Assembly (NCBI GenBank): GCA_014360655.1
Contig: JACIXC010000006.1
Span: 102,366-166,365 of the forward strand
DNA: 64,000 nt
Direction of reading: 5' to 3'
Origin: Actinomycetota bacterium
GTDB taxonomy: Bacteria; Actinomycetota; Geothermincolia; Geothermincolales; RBG-13-55-18
Shown piece by piece: positions 59,296 to 64,000 of this stretch (position 1 is its first letter; every line of letters begins with the position of its first letter). A program made the position numbers and the translations under genes. The notes below the pieces were generated by a model, which searched no databases, had not been told where the DNA came from, and worked only from the letters and a program-made list of their open reading frames with translations.

Positions 59296-59301
59296 TATAA
59301 T
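59296..59301 (+). promoter_or_regulatory. TATAAT box for the lipoprotein gene
   Basis: TATAAT is preceded at 16 bases by TGGACC, a partial -35. The start site would be about 30 bases before ATG 59340. Confidence 0.5.
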
Positions 59302-59339
59302 GGGGAACGACGACCCTTCCGGAAAGGAGAGTTGCACTT

Positions 59340-60161
59340 ATGCGCAGGTCCATGGTGGCGGTGCTGGTCCCGGCCGTCCTCGCCCTCATGCTCATGGTCC
59401 CCGGATGTGGGAACGGTGGGACGGCGCAGGCGGTGGATTACCTCGGGCGCATCTCCGAGATACACGACGGGGTGGCCTGGGACCTGAGCTACGTGCTGGA
59501 ATCTCTTAGCGGCATTCCCAGGGACGAGTATTACCACCTGGAGGAGCTGCGGGGGCTCTTCGACGAGGCGCGGGGGATCTTCGCGCTGGCATACCGGGAG
59601 GCAGACTCCCTGCAGCCGCTGCCGGAGGCGGAGGAACTGCACGCCGATCTCCTGAACTTCTACCGGGAGGGGGAGGAGAAGATCGGCAAAACCGTCGATT
59701 CCCTGGGCTTCTTCCAGGCGGTGCTGCCCATGCTGGCCGACGTGCAGAACCTGGCCCTCCCCTCGCTGCCGGAGGCCGCCGCCCCCGAGGAGATCAAGGC
59801 GGCGGGGGAGGAGGACCGCCGCACCATCGACATGTACCTGGCGGACCTGGAAGGATGGCGCCCCCCCGAGGGCTTGCTCTCCTACCTTGAGAGGACAAGG
59901 GGACTTTTCAACGCCCTCAGGGATGCGATAATCGGCGTGCAGCAGGCGCCGCCCCCCGAAGAGCACGCGAGGCTGTCGCAGTTGCGGGAGCAGTATGCCG
60001 CGATGGCGGAAACGGCGCGGCAGCTGCAGGGCGAGGTGGCAAGCTTCCTGTCCGGCGTGGGTTCCGGCATAGACGCCCTTATCAGGGAGGGGAGGGAGCT
60101 GGCGTCGCGCGTCCAGGACCTGCTGGGGGCTCCCACGGCGACACCCCCGGAAAAGAGATAA
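59340..60161 (+). CDS. Helical lipoprotein of unknown function
   Basis: This 273-residue protein has a signal peptide with lipobox MVPGC at about residue 23, so it is exported and lipid-anchored. The rest is almost wholly helical, with heptad-like stretches (EELRGLFDEARGIFALAYREAD, LSQLREQYAAMAETARQLQGEVASFL). No catalytic motif is seen. AAAGGAG lies 10 bases before ATG 59340. It precedes the acyl-CoA synthetase gene by 67 bases; a functional link is not evident. Confidence 0.8.
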   Translation: MRRSMVAVLVPAVLALMLMVPGCGNGGTAQAVDYLGRISEIHDGVAWDLSYVLESLSGIPRDEYYHLEELRGLFDEARGIFALAYREADSLQPLPEAEELHADLLNFYREGEEKIGKTVDSLGFFQAVLPMLADVQNLALPSLPEAAAPEEIKAAGEEDRRTIDMYLADLEGWRPPEGLLSYLERTRGLFNALRDAIIGVQQAPPPEEHARLSQLREQYAAMAETARQLQGEVASFLSGVGSGIDALIREGRELASRVQDLLGAPTATPPEKR

Positions 60162-60228
60162 GGCCGTATATCGCGGGAATCCGCATCGCCACGAGCGAAG
60201 CCACGAGCGAAGGGAGAAGAAGGTGGGC

Positions 60229-61698
60229 ATGAATTCCGACGACGCGGTACACGCCCTGTTCAACCCCCGCCGCATGGCGGTCGTGGGGGCTTCGGCCAAC
60301 CCGGCCAAGTGGGGACACATAGTGCCCTCAAACATACTCAGGAACGGTTACCGGGGAGACCTCTTCCTGGTCAACCCGCGGGGAGGGAGCATCCACGGCA
60401 GGGACGTACACCGCAGCCTTGTGGAGATAGGGGAACCCGTCGACCTGGCCATGATCACCATCCCCGCGGAGGAGGTGGCGAAGGTCATGGACGATTGCGC
60501 CCGCGCGCGGGTGAAGGCTGCCATCGTCATCTCCGGCGGCTTCAGCGAGTCCTCGCCGGAGGGCAGGAGGCTGGAGGAGGAGCTGGTGGAGGCGGCGCGC
60601 GCGCGCGGCGTGAGGCTGGTGGGGCCGAACACCATGGGCATCTACTCCGCGCCGTGGTGCCTCAGCGCGCTCATGCCCCCCGTGAGGCCCCGCCCCGGGC
60701 ACATCGCCTTCGCCGCCCAGAGCGGGAACCTGGGCACGCAGATGCTGGGATGGGGCTCCTACCGCGGCATCGGCTTCTCCCGTTTCGTCTGCGTGGGGAA
60801 CGAGTGCGACCTCGAGTTCGCCGATTACCTCGCGTACTTCGCGGCGGACGAGGAGACCAAGGTCATCCTGCTTTACGTGGAGGGCTTCAAGCGCCCGCGC
60901 CGCATCCTCGAGCTGGCCAGGGAGGTGAGCCTGCGCAAGCCCATCGTCATCTACAAGTCCGGGGGGACGGAGGCGGGCAGGAAGGCCGCAGCGTCCCACA
61001 GCGCGGCCATGGCCGGTTCACACGAGGTCAACCGGGGCATGATAAGGCAGGCCGGTATGATCCAGGCGGAGACGACGGAGGAGATGCTGGATTTCTCGGA
61101 CGCCCTGGCGAAGCTGCCCGTTCCCCGCGGGCGGCGCGTGGCCATACTCTCCTGGGGAGGGGGCTGGGGAGTCGTGGAGGCCGACCTCTGCGAGCGCGGC
61201 GGCCTGGAGGTGGTTCCGCTTCCCCCCGAGGTCAAGGAGGAGCTATCCTCCATCCTCCCCTCCTACTGGAGCAAGGGAAACCCGGTGGACATGGTGGGTA
61301 TCGTCAACCTGGACGATCACGCACGCTGCCTGGAGATCCTGGCCTCGCACCCCTCCTTCGACCTCGTCATCTCGCTGGGCACCATCAACGCCGCCGCCGC
61401 CTTCGGCATGGCGGAAAAGGACGAGGAGAGCCCCGAGGAGGAGAGGGAGATACTGCGGGCGCAGCGCATGTACGTGCGCGAGGGGAGCAACCGCTTCGCG
61501 AGCAAGGTGATCGACCTCATGCGTGAGCACGGCAAGCCCATCGTCACAGTGGGCATGCCCCAGAAGGAGATGGAGGCGGCGGACATGGCCGACCTGCCGC
61601 GGGACGAGCTGTGCATATACACCAACCCCGAGCGCGCGGCCAGGGTGGCGGCCATGCTGGCGGCGCGGGGGGAGTACCTGCGCTCGCGGGGGTCCTGA
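60229..61698 (+). CDS. NDP-forming acyl-CoA synthetase, alpha-subunit type
   Basis: This 489-residue protein has the CoA-binding domain (LFNPRRMAVVGASANPAKWGHIVPSNILRNGYRGDLFLVNP), a succinyl-CoA-ligase-like flavodoxin domain (GHIAFAAQSGNLGTQMLGW) and the SHSAAMAGS motif around a phosphorylatable His. This is the alpha half of ADP-forming acetyl/acyl-CoA synthetases, which make ATP from acyl-CoA in anaerobes. No ATP-grasp beta subunit follows, so it needs a partner elsewhere or has another CoA-related role. ATG 60229 follows AAGGTG. Its stop overlaps the uppP ATG (TGATG). Confidence 0.88.
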   Translation: MNSDDAVHALFNPRRMAVVGASANPAKWGHIVPSNILRNGYRGDLFLVNPRGGSIHGRDVHRSLVEIGEPVDLAMITIPAEEVAKVMDDCARARVKAAIVISGGFSESSPEGRRLEEELVEAARARGVRLVGPNTMGIYSAPWCLSALMPPVRPRPGHIAFAAQSGNLGTQMLGWGSYRGIGFSRFVCVGNECDLEFADYLAYFAADEETKVILLYVEGFKRPRRILELAREVSLRKPIVIYKSGGTEAGRKAAASHSAAMAGSHEVNRGMIRQAGMIQAETTEEMLDFSDALAKLPVPRGRRVAILSWGGGWGVVEADLCERGGLEVVPLPPEVKEELSSILPSYWSKGNPVDMVGIVNLDDHARCLEILASHPSFDLVISLGTINAAAAFGMAEKDEESPEEEREILRAQRMYVREGSNRFASKVIDLMREHGKPIVTVGMPQKEMEAADMADLPRDELCIYTNPERAARVAAMLAARGEYLRSRGS

Positions 61699-62507
61699 TG
61701 GGGATTTTGCCCGCTTTGCTGTTGGGGGTGGTGCAGGGCTTCACCGAGTTCTGGCCCATCTCCAGTTCCGCCCACCTCGCCCTCCTCATCCACATCTTCG
61801 GCTGGGGGGAACCGGAACTCTCCTTCCTGGTCGCCCTGCACCTGGGGACCTGGGTGGCCGTGACCTGGTTCTACCGGCGCCGCCTGGCCTCCATCCTGCG
61901 CGCCTGCTGGAGGGAACTGCGGGGTGCGGAGAAGGGCGAACCGCAGGCGCGCCTGGGATGGATGCTCCTCCTGGCCACCCTCCCCGGCTTAATCGTGGGG
62001 GCGGTCTTTTCCGAGTCCTCGGAGATGATGGAGGGCATGCCCCTTTTGATGGTCTGCCTGCTGGCCGCCTTCGGCCTGGCCCTCTGGGCGTCGGACGAGC
62101 TCGCTCCCGAGGCCGCGGGGTTGGAGGAGATGGGTTGGAGGGAGGCCCTTTCCGTGGGGCTGGCCCAGGCCCTGGCCCTGGCGCCGGGCGTCTCCCGCTC
62201 CGGGGCCTCGGTGACCGTGGCCCGGGCGGCGGGGTTGCGGCGGGAGGACGCGGCCGACTTCGCCTTCCTCCTCTCCGTTCCCATCATCGGCGCCGCAGCC
62301 GCCTTCGAGGGCGTGAAGCTGGCGCTCGGGGGCATGACGGCCGACCAGTTGTGGCCCGTGCTCGCCGGGGGCGCGGCCGCGGCGGTGAGCGGCTACCTGG
62401 CGGTGGGCTTCCTCCTCTCCCGCATAAAGAAAGGGACCTTCAGGCCCTACGCCGTGTACCGCCTGCTGCTGGCCGTTTTCCTCATGGCGATATTCCTATG
62501 GTTTTGA
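61698..62507 (+). CDS. uppP: Undecaprenyl-diphosphatase UppP (BacA)
   Basis: This 269-residue membrane enzyme removes a phosphate from undecaprenyl pyrophosphate to recycle the lipid carrier for peptidoglycan and other glycans. It has GVVQGFTEFWPISSSAHL (family E-x3-E/PISSSxH motif, with Trp where Leu is usual) and PGVSRSGASVTVARAAGL, plus about seven helices. ATG 61698 overlaps the previous stop; a longer frame from 61611 lies inside the synthetase gene. Lineage-level control by the upstream gene is possible through coupling. Confidence 0.93.
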   Translation: MGILPALLLGVVQGFTEFWPISSSAHLALLIHIFGWGEPELSFLVALHLGTWVAVTWFYRRRLASILRACWRELRGAEKGEPQARLGWMLLLATLPGLIVGAVFSESSEMMEGMPLLMVCLLAAFGLALWASDELAPEAAGLEEMGWREALSVGLAQALALAPGVSRSGASVTVARAAGLRREDAADFAFLLSVPIIGAAAAFEGVKLALGGMTADQLWPVLAGGAAAAVSGYLAVGFLLSRIKKGTFRPYAVYRLLLAVFLMAIFLWF

Positions 62508-62545
62508 ACGGGATGCATCGAACGGGATGCATCGAACGGGATACC
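62506..62545. repeat. Short tandem repeat after uppP
   Basis: A 14-base unit GAACGGGATGCATC occurs at 62506-62519 and 62520-62533 and partly again at 62534-62545. It lies between convergent uppP and hypB. Confidence 0.7.
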
Positions 62546-62557
62546 TTGACCCCGGCT

Positions 62558-63223
62558 TCAACCTCGCACTTTCCCGAACTCGGACGCCCTCTCCAGGAGC
62601 CAGTCCGCCCAGGCCTGCAGCCCCTCCCCGGTGCGGCAGCTCACCTCGAAGACGACCATGCCGGGGTTCATCTTCGAAACCGTCGAGCGCAGCTCCTGCA
62701 TGTCGAAGTCGCCCAGGCCCAGGAGGTCGATCTTGTTCACCAGGAGCACCTGGGAGTCGCTGAACATGAGGGGATATTTCAGGGGCTTGTCGTGGCCCTC
62801 GGCCACGGAGAGGATCATGGCCCGCAGCCCCTCGCCCAGCTTGAACTCCGCCGGGCAGACCAGGTTGCCCACGTTCTCGATGATCACCAGGTCGAGCGAC
62901 GCCAGGTCGAGGTGGTCCAGCGCCTGCCGGATCATGATGGCGTCGAGGTGGCAGGCTCCGCCGGTGTTTATCTGCACCACCGGCACCCCGTGGGATTTCA
63001 CCTTCTCCGAGTCGACGCTGGAGGCTATGTCCCCCTCGATGACCCCGATGCGCAGCTTGCCGCCCAGCAGCTCGAGGGTCCTGATGACCAGGGAGGTCTT
63101 TCCCGCTCCCGGCGAGGCCATGAGGTTTACGGCCAGCACGCCGTGGCGACGGAAGAGCTCCTCGTTCTCGCGGGCGATCTTCTCGTTGGCGTCGAAGATC
63201 CCCTCCAGCACCTCGATGTCCAT
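62558..63223 (-). CDS. hypB: Hydrogenase nickel-incorporation GTPase HypB
   Basis: This 221-residue GTPase loads Ni into [NiFe] hydrogenase with HypA. It has P-loop NLMASPGAGKTSLV, GVIEGDIASSVDSEKV, the metal/GTP region TGGACHLDA, VIIENVGNLVCPAEF and NKIDLL. The CPAEF cysteine and the GGACHLDA His/Cys match metal-site residues of the family. ATG 63223 is chosen because GGGAGGAGA lies just upstream and the family start MxIEVxExI begins there; ATG 63352, overlapping the hypA stop, would add an unlikely 43-residue basic leader. No hydrogenase is in the window. Confidence 0.93.
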   Translation of the reverse strand: MDIEVLEGIFDANEKIARENEELFRRHGVLAVNLMASPGAGKTSLVIRTLELLGGKLRIGVIEGDIASSVDSEKVKSHGVPVVQINTGGACHLDAIMIRQALDHLDLASLDLVIIENVGNLVCPAEFKLGEGLRAMILSVAEGHDKPLKYPLMFSDSQVLLVNKIDLLGLGDFDMQELRSTVSKMNPGMVVFEVSCRTGEGLQAWADWLLERASEFGKVRG

Positions 63224-63348
63224 GATCTCCTCCCGGAAAGCTTGACCACCTTCTCTTCCCCGCATCCTTCCTGCCGCATATCTCCACGGCTCGCCCTTGT
63301 CCAGATCTCTCCCATGGATTCCCTGCGGATCTCGCCTTCTCTTCGCTC

Positions 63349-63690
63349 TCATTCTATCTCTATGGACTCCACCAGGAACTCCCTGCCCGAGACGATGTCG
63401 GAGGCGATTTCCCCGCAGCGCGGGCAGGTGAGGTCGAATTCCTGGATGTGGAAATCCTCGTCGCAGCGGGAGCAGTGGGCCACCGTGGGCACCTTGATGA
63501 AGTTGAGCTCAGCGCCCTGCGCGACAGTGTCCTTGGTGACCATGTCCCAGTAGAAGCTCACGTAGTGATCGACGATCCCGGTCAGCTCACCCAGCTTGAT
63601 GTTCACCCTGACCACCCGCGTGGCGCCGTTCATGGCGGCGTGGCGCAGCACTATGCCCGCGATGCTCTCCGTGACTCCCAGCTCGTGCAC
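63349..63690 (-). CDS. hypA: Hydrogenase maturation nickel chaperone HypA
   Basis: This 113-residue protein begins VHELGVTESIAGIVLRHA, where GTG encodes the initiator Met so that His2 is the nickel ligand, and has a zinc domain with CSRCDEDF and CPRCGE. It hands Ni to HypB. GTG 63690 is preceded by GGAGGA; a longer frame from 63813 adds an Arg/Gly-rich leader. It is upstream of hypB on the same strand. Confidence 0.92.
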   Translation of the reverse strand: MHELGVTESIAGIVLRHAAMNGATRVVRVNIKLGELTGIVDHYVSFYWDMVTKDTVAQGAELNFIKVPTVAHCSRCDEDFHIQEFDLTCPRCGEIASDIVSGREFLVESIEIE

Positions 63691-63858
63691 CCTCTCTTCC
63701 TCCTCCCCCGCCTTTCCACGATCGGCTGACGCTTTCGGGCCATGCGCTCCACGGCATTCACCCTGCCCGCTTCCCCCTACCACGCCATTCCGGTCAGGCC
63801 CGGGCTTCCTCAAGCATAGACTAATACGCTCCCGCCCTCAAAGCCCTGTGCTGGTTCA

Positions 63859-64000
63859 CTACATGGTGAACACATCATCCCTATCCTTGCTCTCCTCCAT
63901 CCACGCCTTCAGGAACTCCATGGGGGTGAGATAACCCAGGCTCTGGTGTGGTCTCACGTAATTGTACACGTAATTCCATCTGCAAAGGATCTCGTTGAGC
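63859..64000 (-). CDS. 3' end of an rve-type (IS3/IS481-like) transposase, cut by window edge
   Basis: The last 46 codons before TAG (63861-63859) read NEILCRWNYVYNYVRPHQSLGYLTPMEFLKAW and a tail EESKDRDDVFTM. The NYVRPHQSLGYLTP pattern is the C-terminus of integrase-core transposases, after the catalytic Glu. The rest lies beyond base 64000. Confidence 0.85.
   Translation of the reverse strand, partial: LNEILCRWNYVYNYVRPHQSLGYLTPMEFLKAWMEESKDRDDVFTM

Noticed and set aside
1..64000. tRNA and rRNA genes
   Set aside because: No cloverleaf with the GGTTCGANNCC arm or ribosomal RNA stretch was recognised by eye; a covariance search would be decisive.

Overview
The window looks like a chromosome segment of an anaerobic, high-GC, Gram-positive-type bacterium, most likely a deep-branching, uncultured-type Actinomycetota (this lineage is an inference). 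The supporting signs are GC-rich codon use with many GTG/TTG starts and overlapping stop/start pairs, an LPXTG wall-anchored surface protein, a PafB/PafC-like WYL pair, short or leaderless 5' ends with TATAAT boxes, a T-box leader, and anaerobe-type metabolism (HcyBio plus NIL/ferredoxin homocysteine synthesis, HypA/HypB, an NDP-forming acyl-CoA synthetase homologue). No rRNA, tRNA or CRISPR array was recognised.

Layout. 1-4884 (minus) is the start of a type I-C CRISPR operon, cas3-cas5c-cas8c, with cas8c open to the left edge. 4903-6460 is an IS256-family element set exactly between two 143-bp near-identical direct repeats. 6634-11696 (plus) holds a universal stress protein, a strong promoter, a T-box leader with a Met (AUG) specifier, the homocysteine pair HcyBio and NIL/ferredoxin, an FHA protein and a membrane Ser/Thr kinase. 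11750-16942 (minus) holds RmlD- and RmlC-like genes and a 1210-residue repeat-rich LPXTG protein whose upstream region has its own promoter, operator-like dyad and attenuator-like leader.

17515-36385 is a large surface-polysaccharide locus. On the minus strand are an O-antigen polymerase/ligase, GT4, a double methyltransferase, a lipoprotein hydrolase, a flippase and a Wzz/BY-kinase-like protein with a lost P-loop. On the plus strand are a hexapeptide acyltransferase, a methyltransferase, two GT4, a GT2 and a second hexapeptide acyltransferase. On the minus strand again are a WbaP-type initiating transferase and a GT4. Together these can start a glycan on undecaprenyl phosphate, extend and decorate it, flip it, polymerise it and control its length. 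UppP near 62 kb would recycle the carrier.

37243-40545 (minus) holds two tandem LpxL/PatA-like acyltransferases that both lack the usual HX4D acid, a membrane protein and the decayed tail of a third copy. 40708-50345 holds FmdB, a flavin amine oxidase, TetR, MarR, LemA, a YhaO/YhaN-type nuclease/ATPase pair with a companion gene, a flavin reductase-like protein and an acyltransferase. 50385-56662 (minus) holds a PaaK-like ligase, a secreted M28 peptidase with four N-terminal repeats, a CocE/NonD hydrolase and a small membrane protein. 56813-62507 (plus) holds the WYL pair, a lipoprotein, the acyl-CoA synthetase homologue and UppP, with one small minus-strand gene between. 62558-64000 (minus) holds hypB, hypA and the 3' end of an rve-type transposase cut by the right edge.

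The most unusual items are the Met T-box on HcyBio, the regulated leader of the LPXTG protein, the acyltransferase array without its catalytic acid, the P-loop-less BY-kinase homologue, and the repeat-IS-repeat structure beside the cas operon.
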